Below are positions 45,368-60,641 of a stretch of 64,000 bases of DNA, piece after piece (within the stretch, counting starts at the first letter, position 1; every line of letters starts with the position of its first letter). The stretch lies in the NCBI GenBank assembly GCA_018466975.1, contig CM031555.1, forward strand, positions 434,001 through 498,000, in the 5' to 3' direction. The stretch is from Sparassis latifolia (lineage: Eukaryota; Basidiomycota; Agaricomycetes; Polyporales; Sparassidaceae). The notes beneath the pieces are model-generated. The model was not told the DNA's origin, did not search any database, and saw only the letters and a list, made by a program, of their open reading frames with translations. The translations under genes and the position numbers were made by a program.

Positions 45368-46621
45368 TCAGGAGACGAGACTGTCTCCTTGAAGCTCTTC
45401 GAACTTCTTGCGAGCCAGACGAATGTTCATCTTCAGCGCCGCCGTCTCTATCGAAATAGACCCGATCAGATCATGGTTCGTGAAACGAAGTACGTGAAAT
45501 TTACCTATTGTGGGGTCGTGGACGACGATGAGGACGTATGTATTTTTGGTGAGCTCATCGAGCACGGCAGTAAACTCGGCGAGCTCCATCTCAAGGGAAT
45601 GGAAATCCTCTCGGACACGCGAGCACGCGTGCTTGAACGCCTTAATGAGCTCGGACGTGCGCTCATACCGGGTCGGCGCGAGCTTGTGAGGGTCTGAATC
45701 GTCCGGTGTATAGCGCGCATTCGAGCGGGTGTGCGAGGTACTCGTCGGTGTGAGGAGGCCGTTCGAGTGCATAGAAGACGGCGTAGAGAACAAAGGAGTA
45801 ACCGGCAGCGGGATGGATGCGGGGGAGGGCGGCGGGGAGGAGGTGGCAATAACAAGAAAGGTCGTGCGCTCGAATAGGATGACTTCCGTCGCGTTGCACG
45901 CGTGTGCGAGGGTCGTCAGGTGCTTTGAAAGCACCGCCACGTTCGGAATCAGCGTGTGCACGATTCGAGACCATGCCTGTCGAGTGAGAATGAGAGCTCA
46001 AAGGTGAGGGAATTGCGATGGTGACTGACCTTGTACAGGCTCTCATCGTAGATACTCGTCCCGAACACAGTTACCTCCATGCCGTCGCTCGCCTGCTGCA
46101 ATTCTGCCGTCTTCCTATCCAGCGTCTGGCCCTCGGCTCATTCACGAGATCCATCTTGTGCACAAGTAGGAACACCGCAGCGTCAGGGCTGTACCGACGG
46201 AGAGCCGCAAGACAATCGCGGTAATACTCGAGGTCCTTGCGCATGTTACGCGACTGAACCTCGAAGACATAGATCATGACGCCGACGTGCTGGAAGATCG
46301 TGGACTGCTGGGTCGAGAGGTAAGAGTCCATGAACGCGTCCTGACCGCCACAGTCCCACAAGTTCAGGATCAGGTCTCCCAGGAAGCGCACATGATTCTG
46401 TTCGACGTCGATGGTCGCACCCAGGCGAGCGGTGAGAGAGGCAGGGTTATTAGAACTGGAAAAGTGTTAACTCGCGTCTCTTAACGCTGAGTGGTCGACT
46501 CACAAGATCAACGACCGCATCGAAGTCTTCCCGCTCCCCGACGCCCCCATGAGCAGAACCTACGTAATAAGCTCGTTAAATTAGCCTACGTCGCCACTAC
46601 GTTACTCACCTTTTTCTTCAT
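45368..46621 (-). CDS. gtr1: Rag-family small GTPase Gtr1 (RagA/B-like), with an apparent frameshift
   Basis: The RagA/B-like half of the Gtr1-Gtr2 dimer, which signals amino-acid sufficiency to TORC1 at the vacuole. It starts at 46621 with MKKK; after an intron comes [19 protein letters not shown] (P-loop). Next are [38 protein letters not shown] (switch II), [19 protein letters not shown] and VHKMDLV (NKxD counterpart HKMD). Then the frame breaks near 46128-46134: one frame reads NEPRARRW, while the family's continuation, [20 protein letters not shown] followed by [12 protein letters not shown], is in the next frame. No intron fits there. After the last intron [20 protein letters not shown] and the C-terminal roadblock part follow, stop at 45368-45370. 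A single missing base explains everything; I take a sequencing indel as likelier than a dead gene. Confidence 0.9.
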
Positions 46622-47185
46622 GGTCGCTGGTAATTTCTCGTGAACAGAATTCTAATCGGTATGCGGCCTAGCCAAGCACCTCCTTCCGACTTGAGTAAAA
46701 TCTCTGCTGTTCTCCGCCTTCAGGATACTAGTGGGAACGATTCGGTCAAGAGGAAGATATGTAGGTGGAGAAAGGGGTATGGACACGACGGGAACCATGG
46801 CAGTATGAGGTAACTAGCAAGACGCCGAGACCGCGAGAATATTCCGGGCAAAAGAATCAGCTCGAAAATTCATAGGTTGTTGCAAACTACACGACGGTAC
46901 ATGTAAACTTCAGCAGATGACAGAAGAGGAGAGTCATCAGCTACTGTCAGGTGGTTCCGTCATGAGCACTTTGGCGACTGTGGAATGAATGAAGACGTTG
47001 GCACTATCGTAAAGAGAGTCGGAATGGGACCATATTGGAGATGCCACAGCTGAGAATGAGTCCCAAATGCACAAGTTAGCCTGCGGGCCGCACCTCGTGG
47101 CGAAGAGTTCTGACAGTTCTCAGTAGTCCAATTGAAATTACATTCCATATGTTTACTTCTCCATACAAACCCAATGACACGTCGT
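46622..47185. other. gtr1 upstream region and lumazine synthase 3' flank
   Basis: About 560 bases with no supported gene. It should contain the gtr1 promoter. A minus-strand frame at 46960-47148 is not recognised. Confidence 0.4.
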
Positions 47186-47868
<683 letters not shown>

Positions 47869-48047
47869 CGTGGTATAGAGCGTGGTGCTCGTCGGTGCAG
47901 ACGATCACCGACATATTTGCCTCTATTTGTATTGTGGCTGATGTCGCTAAATACAAGTCTGCAATTTATTTTGGACTTCGTTTCGGCACCTGTGGACGTT
48001 CGCTGTTCACGTCAACTCTACACTGGAATTACTTTGTGGGCATCGCT
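47869..48047. promoter_or_regulatory. Shared divergent promoter, lumazine synthase and SRP40-like gene
   Basis: The two start codons face away from each other with 179 bases between. No TATA box is obvious on either strand. Confidence 0.55.
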
Positions 48048-49805
48048 ATGGCTGTTGAAGCCAGTAAAAAGACAGGCAGTGTCACTGTAGATGGTAGTCT
48101 GGCGTGTATGTGCAAGGCTGAAGTGACTGCTTTCTACTGACATCGCAGTCGCAGCAATCTATGGACTCGTCTACTCATTCCTCGCGAAACACTCACACAT
48201 AAAAGCAGCGGAAGCTGTAAAGAAGGCTGCTCGGGATGTCGTTGTTCTGAAGGCCGATGTCGCGCCAGCGGGGCCATCTCTGGAAGACATAGTAAAGCAG
48301 TGGAAGATACTAAGTAAGAAGCAAACCAAGAAGTTGACGTTAGACTCGGACTCAGACTCTTCGTAAGTACAGCTATCCGCGCTTTTGCTTCGTTTCTTGT
48401 GCTAGAATGCGAAGCAACAGTGATAATAGCAGCTCTGATTCTGATTCCGATTGTGAGTCGTTTGTGCTCGCATTTTCTATGTTATCTCGACGCAAACCAC
48501 TTTTGTAGCATCAGCGGACGCTTCAGGCTCTTCATCTTCAGAAGATGGTATATACCCCTTCTTGTGCTCCTAGCATAAATGGTTAACACATTCTGCCAAT
48601 GTTACAGAAGGAAAGAAGAATTCAAAAACAATAACGGCCAAAGATGCGACTGCCGCTGCTAAAGTAATATGTCCATCACGTCCGGCTACCTCACCGCCTC
48701 GCTCAAGCAAGACAATATCGAGCAAGGATGAGGACGATGACAGTAACGATGATACCGATTCTCAGTCCCCTGATGCCACACTCAAGGCGAAGAAGGTAGA
48801 GAACTTTGCTGGACCACAGGCCAACAAGAAGTTGGAGAGCAGTGACGAGGACAGTAGCAATGAGGAGAGCAGCGAGGATAGCTCGGGTGATGACGATGAC
48901 ACAGAGAAGGAAGTGGTGAAGAAGTCAGCGAAGAAGATCTCGAAAGGCAGTGACGAAAGCAGTTCAAGTGACGAGGAGGGAGAGAAGGTAGCAAAACATT
49001 CGGCACAAAAAGCCGTCGCAGTCAAGCAGGCTCTGAAGAAAACGAAAGGCGACCACAGCGATTCTTCCGAGGAAGAATCATCGAGTGATGGTACATCGAG
49101 CTCTGACTCTGACTCCTCAGATTCCGACTCTTCGAGCGCGTCGACAACAAAGAAGCCCCTCTCTAAACTCGTGAAAACTCCCAAAACTCTTGCAAAGGTA
49201 GCTGCTGCACCGACAGCTGAGCCTGTGGTGGCTGATGTCGATGTCGATGTCAAAGCCATCAAGAAGCGGCGGATATCAGAGAGCGGAGCAGCCTTTTCGA
49301 GCGCGACTGCGAGCACCGCCCGTCAGGAGGACGAGGCAGTGTCCAAAGCGTCTGATCGCACAAAGACGGGCGCGAGAGTTCCTGTGAACGGTAACGCGCA
49401 GAACGCCAATGCGAACGGAAACGGAAACGGAAATGGAAACGGGAAGGGCAAGCCGAGGAAGGCCAACTCCCCATTCCGACGCATAAAGCCTGAGACTGTC
49501 CATTTCCATGACCAGCGTTTGGCGAACAACGGCTTTGATGCGAGGGTGAGTGTCCATAATTGCGTAGGTGTGTTCACTGGACGTGCTCTTCCACAGGGCG
49601 CAGGCGCAGGCGATTATGGTGAACGTGCTGCACGCGACTTAATCGTCACCCGAGGTGCTGGCTTCCGGAAAGAGAAGAATAAAAAAAAGCGGGGCAGCTA
49701 TCGCGGGGGAGAAATAACAGTTCGTTGCCTCATCTTATTCATGGTCTCAGATTTTTCTGACCCGCATATCAGTTGCAGAGTCACAGCATCAAGTTCGACG
49801 ACTAG
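48048..49805 (+). CDS. Nucleolar SRP40/Nopp140-like protein
   Basis: A nucleolar chaperone-type protein linked to snoRNP and ribosome assembly. It starts at 48048 (MAVEASKKTGSVTVDGSLA). The N-terminal part AAIYGLVYSFLAKHSHIKAA is LisH-like, as in Nopp140. The middle is alternating acidic-Ser clusters (DSDSDSS, SSDEDSSNEESSEDSSGDDD) and Lys/Ala stretches, the hallmark of the family and likely casein kinase 2 targets. An Asn/Gly run (NANANGNGNGNGNGKGK) precedes the conserved C-terminal domain: SPFRRIKPETVHFHDQRLAN, then GAGDYGERAARDLIVTRGAG, FRKEKNKKKRGSYRGG and, after the last intron (about 49720-49776), SHSIKFDD. The stop is at 49803-49805. Early exons are very short (about 48360-48610). Confidence 0.92.
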
Positions 49806-50436
49806 ATAGGATTGATCTCGTCTAGACTGGTCAGCAATGCCAGGGCACTCATGTCTGCACGCCTGCTGTTATGGCGATCCTGTATGGACACGATATCATA
49901 CACTAGACAACCTCTATTTACGTCTGGTAAGTTCATGTCCGCAGCAACTCCAAGTTATGACTTGGCAGTGGGAAGTGACAGGCACAACGTCGACCGAGAC
50001 TACACCGCAGGCAGTGGGCGCGAATTTCCCTCAGTCGCAGCGGCGAGTGGAACTCAGTGATTTGAACGCCATGGCAAGACATTGACAGAGCCTTGTAACT
50101 CCGGAGTGTATCGGGTTTCGTTCCGACGAGTTTGCTCGACGCATAGTGGATTAGGAGTAACGTTGCACGTAGCAAGCCTATGGCATTGAACAGATCTACA
50201 ATCCAGATGCAAAGAGCTTCCTACTCGTGCGGGTTCGAAATTGAGTCGGACCAGCCACCAGTACGAAACAGAAGACGCGTGTCTCGCAGGAGGATAACCC
50301 AGCCGGAGTACATGTACAATAGCAGGGTCACAATCTGCAGATACATGGGCAATCGGTCCATCTGCAAGATGATGGAAGGGGGGGGGAGATTATAGCACGG
50401 CAATAGAGTCTTAAGGAAAAGAGTATGGTACGTCTG
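49806..50436. other. Convergent 3' flanks
   Basis: About 630 bases between the ends of the SRP40-like gene (plus) and the exchanger gene (minus). No gene is supported. A run of nine or so G residues lies near 50380. Confidence 0.4.
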
Positions 50437-52667
50437 TTAATATGATGGTACCGCGAGATGTTGACTTGAGGGAACGAACGCGTTAAGAGACCCAGACTGC
50501 ACGTGTGACGGGTCAGGGGCAAGCGCGAAATGAAGCATAAGATGGAACCTACACGCCAGAGCAATAACCAGGTACAACGCTATAAGCCTGAACAAGAACG
50601 CAGGCTGGATTAGTAAAGCAAGACTCCGCTTGGTCGTTCTACTTACATGAGCCCCTCCATATAGTTGGACTTGCCATCTCTGTAATGCAGCTGGTCAGCA
50701 TCGCGTCAACCGAACCAGTTGTGATACACTGACTGGACCAAGAATTGTACGAGAAGCACAGAAACGAAGAGTACTATGGTCTGTCATAGTTAATGTAAGC
50801 ACGATTAGTCGTCTGCAATAGAGGCTAATTACCTCGAAGTTAGCGAAGAAGAGTGTAAGGTTGTGGCCCGTTCTATTCCAAATAAAACTATTAACGGACC
50901 TCGAACATGAAGACGAGAATAGCACTTACATCCAGCCGACTATAACGAGGAGCGGAATAACAAAAGCAGCAATTTGCTTTGGTGAACAGCAGGGCGTGAG
51001 AAAGATAAACGGCCACAAACGGGCAAAAAGCTCACAATTGAACTTCCTACACAAATTCCGATGGTGAGCTCCATTTTATTCTTCAATGCCATCCACACTG
51101 ATGTGACATGTTCCGCGGCATTGACTGAGCAAACACCTTAGTAATACGGAACAACCGATAGTGCGCGAAGAGCACCTACAACAATGGGAAGGAGAATCAA
51201 GCCGATGAACGGCTTTGGAATGCTGTATCGCCTTGCAGTCTCTTCGATTGAGGCAACCACTAATATAGTGCACAGTCGGCAGTTGACTGTCTAGAATGAA
51301 TCTCGGGTACTCACGGTAATCAGCGCAGAATGAAGTGACGACGGTGACCAGAAGAAGTCTACAAGATCTCTGGCGTCAATGATAGAAGATCAGTACTAGG
51401 GACGGTCACATACGCAGATGCAGCCGCTGGCACGCTCATTTTTGAACGCTCTCCCTCTTCGTCTTCCGCATGTGCATCTTTGTACAGGTACGCGTGTGTC
51501 TTAAGCTGTAGTGTCATCCATATCACGCGGGAACATCAGACCCAACACCTTATGCTCACTGACCTGAAAGAAGAGGTACACGACATAGACAATCAATAGC
51601 AAAATCGCTGTGCCACGGGAGAGCGTAAGCAAGCCCTTCTGTGACTCATCGTCCAGGTCACTGATTTTGCTACCCATTCGGTCAAAGGTGATAAGGAGAG
51701 CATCCGTCGTGTCGTTTCCAGTGGGCAGCTTGGAGCTGTGATAAGCCGCAGGAATGACCAAAGCTTGAGAGCAGTAACGTCAGTGTCGCACCGTCATATA
51801 GCTTAAAGAACGCACTGAGACATGCCAGAGTCATAAGCTAGGAGAAACTATGAGTCCGAAGGCTATAACATTTAACAGAAAATACGTACCGAACTCGAGC
51901 TGCACATGTACAAAATATAGCGATCAATATATGGAGGAAAGTTTGGGCTATATCGCTCACGTTTGTGCAGCTGTCACCTGGAAATTACTTTCCGGGTATT
52001 TGAGACCGCCTACGTGGAAAATCAATGACACCAGGTCATAGGATACGGGGAGCACACGCACCTGCCAGGAAGGAACATCCGAGAACAAGCAAAAGATTGG
52101 ATAATATAGACCCAAGCATCTGCCAAAAATCAGCGAATCACACGATATTGACATGGAGTGGCCTACGGAAGTCTGTACGATACGCAACTCCCCTATACCA
52201 ATGTTAGACGGCCACTAGAGTAATAACTGCAGACACACCTTGCAATAACGCAGCTATTCCAACAATAATCTCCACAGCATTACCGAATGATGCATTAAGC
52301 AATCCAGAGAGGGTCTGCCCCAATTTCAAAGACATCTGCTCCGTGGCGGTTCCGAGGAGCTGAGGCCTGATGTGTCAGATAATTCATATATCACGCAAAT
52401 TAGGCGTACCGCGGCGAGGGGCATAATGGCAATAAAGCTAAAGGAAAAGCAGAGTGCAGCGTCCCATTTCAAGAAGTGGGCCGCGAAGCTGAGTGGCACA
52501 AAGATAAGCAGGATATTTAGCCAAGAGCCAAATAAAAAGAAATGGTAAGAGGCGGTCCATGACGGTTCTCCCTCTGGTTTCAAGACACTAATGGTTCGGC
52601 GGTAGAACGAGGGTTGAGCATTGTGCCCATTCGCCAGGAGGGGTGTAAGGTCATTGGTGGGAGACAT
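50437..52667 (-). CDS. Vacuolar Ca2+/H+ exchanger (CAX family, VCX1-like)
   Basis: A multi-span membrane antiporter that moves calcium into the vacuole in exchange for protons. The start at 52667 reads MSPTNDLTPLLANGHNAQPS. Membrane segments follow: SWLNILLIFVPLSFAAHFL, then FGNAVEIIVGIAALLQ and, after introns, MLGSILSNLLLVLGCSFLAG (first alpha repeat, with the GNxxE motif). A soluble acidic loop follows (DLDDESQKG), then GTAILLLIVYVVYLFFQ, and the second alpha repeat PFIGLILLPIVGNAAEHVTS then WMALKNKMELTIGICVGSS and IQIAAFVIPLLVIVGW. The end reads LTLFFANFE and GLMLIALYLVIALA. At least ten introns, some imperfectly placed by eye. The exact C-terminus is uncertain: I give the first stop in the final frame. 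Confidence 0.92.
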
Positions 52668-53169
52668 GAGGGTAAATTGGCACGAGTGGCCCGGGTGGAC
52701 TAAGTACTTTCGAAGCATCGTACATAGCCTCAATCGAGTTACGTAATACTTGGTGTCTGATAGCAAATCCAGATCGACCCAATCTGTCGTCTTCAAGACG
52801 GACTCAACACCCTTGATCTCTACGCCAAGACGAACCAGAGAATCAAGAGTACTTGCTAGGGAGTGAGCAGCTAAAGTATACGAGAAAAGGAAGTCATCCA
52901 CTTTACCCTAAGTCTGAAGGAAAGCCACGTTTTGTTAGGTTTGAGTTGAAATACACAGCATGACGTGTGACAGGTGAGAAAAAGGCAACTCCAGTGTTGG
53001 CTTGGCATGGATCAGCCGCTGTCGTTCAATCCCTCACGAACTTGCATCTGTGTTCGACCGCCGTTCAAGATCTCCATGCTCTGGCGAACATGCAAAACTT
53101 CAGCGATTACTGATTAGTACGCATCTCAACTCATCTCATACTGAGAATTCCAAAAGAGACTGCAAGACG
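52668..53169. promoter_or_regulatory. Exchanger upstream region
   Basis: About 500 bases. The frame of the exchanger remains open upstream to an ATG at 52901, but that part does not look like the family. Otherwise nothing is recognised. Confidence 0.35.
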
Positions 53170-53427
53170 TAGCGTCTGCTGCAGGATGAACGTAACCCTT
53201 TCAAGCAGGCATATAAGAAGCAGAAGGAGAAAGAGTTGACCCGCATACAAGGGGATTTGCGCAGGAACGCCGAAGTGGAGATCGCGCGGCAACGAAACGA
53301 CTTGATAGTGCGGGCATCCAGTCTGCAAGAAAAGTTGCAGGCAGTCATTTGTGAATTGTCCACCCAACATGCGAGGGTTGAACAGCAGGCGCACGCCTTC
53401 GAGGATCTCGAGAAAGTGGCGGTCTGA
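53170..53427 (+). pseudogene. Short coiled-coil fragment
   Basis: An open stretch of about 80 codons reading KQAYKKQKEKELTRIQGDLR, then QRNDLIVRASSLQEKLQAVI and ending HAFEDLEKVAV. It has the heptad-like spacing of a coiled coil. A stop precedes it and no start or partner exon is clear, so I treat it as a fragment; it may belong with the broken gene that follows. Confidence 0.4.
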
Positions 53428-53809
53428 TGCGACTCGTTACAAGAAAATGGTGCGTGCTTCACTGTATGCGCAGTCTGGTGAAAACCCCGACATTTTAATC
53501 TAGTATCACGTCCTCAAGACGAACGTCATTTGTGGGATGAAAGCCTCCCACGATAGTTTTGCGGACAATTTGCTTGTGATCATCTGATAGCCTATGTTAG
53601 TGAGTGTTTAGACAACGTACAGGACCAAGTCCAAATATTAAAAACGCTGAAGATGATCATCTCTAAGGAGACTGGCGAAGTTGGGAGCTTGATGGCAGGG
53701 CCCCCATGAAGAAGAGGCTGTGTAAGCATCTGGCTCTCTTGTGTATTTGAATTCTGCTGCTTGTCCAGCACCGTCATGGCCAACCTAATACGTTCCGCGA
53801 AACCTGCGA

Positions 53810-54600
53810 ATGACTAGACCCCCTACGATCTGTTGGCGTATAACATCACTGTCGTGAACGAAGATGTGACCACTTTTTTCGGTGATCCTGACTTGCCTGC
53901 GTCCGCAGTGGACCTTGTCCCTCTCGATGTCGAAATGCCTCCTGGACGATCAATTAAATCGAAGCGACTTTTCTTCTGCTACTTGAAAGACCTTTTACGA
54001 TTTCCCCACGGGGCACCATCAGGTTCCGCGGTCAATGATTTCACCCTTACTCTCCTTAATTTGCTCGGCTATGACGAACCCGACCGTGTTCTACATCAGT
54101 GATTGGAGATCAGCTTCCTAATGTGTGGTGTGTACGTTGAGGCCATGCCAGACGTCTGCGTTCTAGACGGCGATGACTTTAAGGACTTTATTCTTTTCGT
54201 CCAGGCGGTCAAGGTGCGCCGGTACAGTGTCAGGACCCGATGTTAATGCTAATAACTCTCAGGTGTCGTGACGCGCTCACCGACGATCCATGCTAATTGC
54301 AGACACTATTGCCGCATTTTATGAAAACAATAATTGTCGCCCGCCCTCTGGCCGACGATATCAGCCAAAGTATTCGCTGGGATCATCATGAGTCAACCGT
54401 TCCGACATTCTACAAGATGCCCGTCGCGAATACACTCCTCAACTCCATTATAAATGCGCAGCTTCCTCCTGAGCAAATCGTCGTCCATGCGCTAACTGTT
54501 CCTGTGCCAAACCCCATGGTTTTATTTGGGAAGGAATGCGGTCTTTGGTGAACAGGTGTATTATTCTGCAGTGTTTGGAAGCCTTCAAGCGATTTGTTTA
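53810..54600 (+). pseudogene. Decayed member of a mushroom-specific hypothetical protein family
   Basis: The first part reads PYDLLAYNITVVNEDVTTFF then SKRLFFCYLKDLLRFPHGAP and LLGYDEPDRVLHQ. I recall this pattern from large families of uncharacterised proteins in Agaricomycetes. After LHQ comes TGA (54100-54102), and the frame then continues in the same phase with LEISFLMCGVYVEAMPDVCV, so the stop interrupts the protein; CGA to TGA (Arg to stop) would account for it. A later piece, FYKMPVANTLLNSIINAQLP with VPVPNPM, is the C-terminal part of the same family and ends in a TGA at about 54550, after which family-like words continue. No function is known to me. Confidence 0.7.
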
Positions 54601-55284
54601 GTAGCGAGCTTGTTAATCATGCCCCTGCGTCGCTGCAAATCGACATTGTTCTTGCATAGAGGCCATCTCAAAATTAGGTTTCTTTGTTTCATTTCGTGAG
54701 ATGTGAATGCAGACGAAAGGAAGGCGGACAGACGACGAGGGCTGTGATCTGAATCAATCTGGGCGCCAGTGGTAGCCATAGAGTAGTACGAGTAAATCTG
54801 TTCCCTCTCTCGTGGACTTCGCTGGGCTCCGTAGTATGAGCCCTTACCTTCTCACTGTGCAGCGGTTACACATCAACATCAATGTCATCATACCGTCTGC
54901 CAATTTGCTATTTACTGTCTACAAGTTCTGGGTAACAAGACAATTAAATGCTTACACCAAGTTGTTGCGGAGTATGACACTTTGTACGACGGCGACTATT
55001 GAAGGGGGCGGGAAAAGCTGCCACCGCCGGGACTGGGAGCCTCCAGATATAAGTTAACATAAGAATCCCATATCATAACCCTTACACGACTAGAGCGAAG
55101 TTGGTGAAGCAGCGTCTGAATACACTACGATGATAAGCACGTTCATCACAGACTGCTGTCTCGGGTGGAGTAACAAGATATACATGTCGTGTTGTCGCAA
55201 TGGATGAGATCTAGATATTTACTCTGGATTACATTACTGGTACTACAGTACTTCTAGTCTATAGTAACACCCTTTTCCGAAGGG
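54601..55284. other. Gene-free stretch
   Basis: About 680 bases between the relic and the end of the amidophosphoribosyltransferase gene. No supported gene. Confidence 0.4.
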
Positions 55285-57283
55285 TCAACTTGCATTCCAT
55301 TCATTATGCAAACCGATGGTGTCGTCGGCGCCATTCGCCGGTCCACTGCAGCCCAGAGTGAGTTCTCTGCGCGCGTACACCACACTTGCCAGATCGTCCT
55401 GGGCAGGGTTCGTGCGTGATGAGTGAAGGTGTTGCGACGCCTTGACATTGTCTGCGCGCAGCTGTTCCAACCTCCCGAGGTACTCCTCGTCAACTCCTCC
55501 TGTGACATACTCGCCCGTGAACACGGAACACTCGAAGGCTGTGACAGACGGATTGAGTTGCCGTACGGAGGCGACCAGGTCTGGCAGGGTCTGGAAGATG
55601 ACAAGGTCCGCGCCTATCGCCTCTGCTATTGACTCCGGCGTACGGTTGTGTGCTACCAGTTCTGTCCGGGAGGGCATGTCGATACCGTAGACATTCGAGT
55701 AGCTGGAGGAACGATGAGCGCCAGTAAATATTTACCTCTCACGCGGACCTCACCGTATTGGAGGTGCGCAGCTCGCGACGATCACCTTCTTCGCACCCAC
55801 GTCTTTTGCCATCTGGATAATCTCCTTTGATGTTGTCCCACGCACAATGGAGTCTATGAAGCGCGTCAAGGGGTGATCAGGAATTATAATGGGCGGGCGC
55901 GTACCATCTACGATGAGGATGTTCTTCCCCGCAAATTCGAGCGCCATCGCATTCAGTTTCCGTCTGACGTTCTTGCGCCTGCATCACTTCGATCAATATC
56001 AGAGTGATCAGGAGGGAAAGATAAGCTTACCTCATCTGCTGGCCAGGCATAATGAATGTGCGCCCAACATAGCGGTTCTTGATGAACCCTTCGCGATAGG
56101 GAAGCTGCAGCTTCTGTGCTAAGTTTAGAGCTGCCACGCGCGAAGTGTCTGGAACCTGCGTGACAGACTATGAGCACGAGACACGCGTTGCTCACGGGAA
56201 ACTCACAGGGATAACCACGTCGACGGACAACCCTTTCTCTTTCAAAACACGTTGGACTTCAATTGCCAATGCGTCACCCATAGCCATGCGGCTGCGGTAC
56301 ACACTGATACCATCCAGTACAGAATCGGGTCGCGCGAAATACACATATTCAAAAAGATCAGGAGCAAACGTAGCGGGCTGTCCGACCTGGCGACGGCTCA
56401 CGGAGCTGCGTGTGATGATGATAGCTTCGCCTGGCCGCAAGTCAGAACACGTTCCCCGTGCAAAGCGACACGGACGAAACTCACCGGGACGGACATCTTC
56501 CCAGTCACCGAAACCGCTCGCATCCGCTACCACGCTCTCACTGGCGAAGAGGTAGTCCTTGCCTGGTCCGCCACCGAGGGCCTTCCGGGACCCCATCCCG
56601 ACTGGTCGGATGCCGTTCGGGTCTCTAAACGCGATAATCCCGAAGCCCGCTAGCATGGCGACACAGGCATAGGCGCCCTTGCACTGCTGCATGAGCTTTC
56701 CAATGGCGTTGAAGATATCCTCCTCGTTGATTCGGAATTTCCCCGTCTGCTGCAGGTTGTCTGCAAATATGTTCAGCAGCAGCTCAGAGTCTGAGGACGT
56801 GTTGATGTGCCGGTGCGCTGTGGCGTCCATGAATTGCAGGAGAGGCTCTGTGTTGATGAGGTTGCCATTCTGGGAGGGTGTTAGTGATTTAAATGCAGAC
56901 GCAAGACGCGCTTACGTGTGCGAAGACGATGCCGTAGGGTGAGTTCACGTAGAAGGGTTGCGCCTCGGCGTGATGTGAGCTGCCTGCGGTCGGATATCGC
57001 ACTACATGGCATGGGGGTCAGCGATACGTCCTCTTGTATGGACTGAAAGGTGCACACCATGACCTATGCCCATTCCACCGATCAACCTGGATACCGCGTT
57101 GGGATCGAAGACGTCCCTGACCATGCCATTTGCCTTGCACTGATAAAACCGGCCTTTGGGACCACAAGTGACAATCCCGCACGCATCCTGCCCGCGATGC
57201 TGAAGCAATGAAAGACCCTCGCATATTTCGGGAGCCGCGTCAACCGTCGAATCGTGCAGCAATAGACCTAGAATGCCACACAC
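55285..57283 (-). CDS. ade4: Amidophosphoribosyltransferase (glutamine PRPP amidotransferase)
   Basis: First committed step of purine synthesis: PRPP plus glutamine gives phosphoribosylamine. It starts at 57283 with [20 protein letters not shown]; the Cys at position 2 is the glutaminase nucleophile after removal of Met. It continues [20 protein letters not shown], then across introns [53 protein letters not shown] and [20 protein letters not shown]. The phosphoribosyltransferase half carries [17 protein letters not shown] (the PRPP-binding loop, split by an intron near 55905-55855) and [20 protein letters not shown]. The stop at 55285-55287 follows LHNEWNAS. About nine introns. It is divergent from the ATP synthase beta gene. 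Confidence 0.96.
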
Positions 57284-57809
57284 TGTTTTGGGGACGACCA
57301 GTCAACGCTGGCGAGAACGCGAGAGTCTGGACACTTACTGCTACTCTTCGCGATCCACGCAACAACGCAAGTTACGTAGGCCCTGGAGGCAGACCGTGAA
57401 GCTTTCCTGTACTGAGTGTATAACGCAGGGACTCATCCTTGCGCTGAATTTGACACAGCGGATTTTTTATCATCTTCGGGCAATCATTGGTACAATGCGG
57501 AGTCTGGGGTCCTTGTCCCCCAGTATATAAATTCAGAGTTCATCATCATAGCTTAGAGTTGCTCACCCGTCGGAGAGTTTTCTGTCTGTTGTGGTTCTCT
57601 CCGCAACGTGCACAGAGGAACAGAGGTATTTTTTCCGTGAAATACGTACAGATTCCACCCGCTGTTGGTGCGTTTGCGGGTGTACGGCGGGGAATCCGGC
57701 TCGGAGGAAGCCGGGGATTGTCGGAGTGCGAAACTGAACTTTATTCAGGCCGGCGTTGCTGTCAATCCGTCTCGTCTATTCCACCTCTTCATCGTCCACG
57801 TCGTCGACC
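57284..57809. promoter_or_regulatory. Shared divergent promoter, ade4 and atp2
   Basis: 526 bases between two start codons that face away from each other. On the atp2 side, TATATAA occurs at 57524-57530 and an inverted CCAAT box (ATTGG) at 57486-57490. Both are in plausible places for a respiratory gene controlled through a HAP-type factor, although that link is inference. Confidence 0.55.
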
Positions 57810-59838
<2,029 letters not shown>

Positions 59839-60641
59839 GCGAAGAGCGATGGTGCTTGAGCATGGATGTCGATCTGGGATCTCAAGTTAGACTGCATCCG
59901 AAATAAAATTCTCTTCGCGATTTTCTTCGGTATGCAGGCAAGGACTCTGTGAAGCTTCAAATTTCCATTGGTTCTTCGCTATGCATGCCTTGACGCGTCG
60001 TGAGCGCGTGTGGGCTGCCGCTTGCCTACATCATTTAAATATTCACCATCGTTCGTTACCTCCCTTGCGCCATTTCTCAGCGCTGAGTGGCTTTTGTTTC
60101 ACCATTTAAGCTGGTCTTATGCGTAGAACGTGGACTAATGCTGTCCTGGCTTAGACGGAACAGTCGACTGAAACCACGAAGGACGTACCTACGCGCAGGT
60201 ACATGGATGCCTAGCTGTGAAATTTTCACAACGCGCGAAATCTTTGGCCTTGTGCTTTTCTTCTTGAAGCTTTCCGTATGTTTATTGTCCTTACTGCATG
60301 CCAATCATGCGAATAAGTAGACAGATCCTCCGAGTTGGCGTCCACCTGCGTGGAAGAGTGTTCTCGTAACGAAATGTGATGGCATCGTACCGTTCATTTA
60401 CCAACCCAACCTTTGCTCTTTTTCGGACGGTCTGAAAAATATCAGGTATCTGAAAATCGCTGGGACCTCTGGCCGGCCGGGTTAGTCGTGAAAGTATATG
60501 TACACCCATTTTTCGTACAAAAGTGGTGAACCATGTTCAAGTATACATGCACTTTTTTCCACAGGCTCGGTGGCTACTGGAAAAACACGGGGATGGTTTA
60601 CATACTACGATATAGAAGGCTTCTTCCGGATGAAAGAGTCA
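59839..60641. other. atp2 3' flank and spacer before the tRNA
   Basis: About 800 bases. No supported protein gene. It forms the boundary between the conserved gene block and the repeat-laden region to the right. Confidence 0.4.

Noticed and set aside
48762..49316. 184-codon minus-strand frame opposite the SRP40-like gene
   Set aside because: The leucine/serine pattern is the reverse complement of the acidic-serine repeats.
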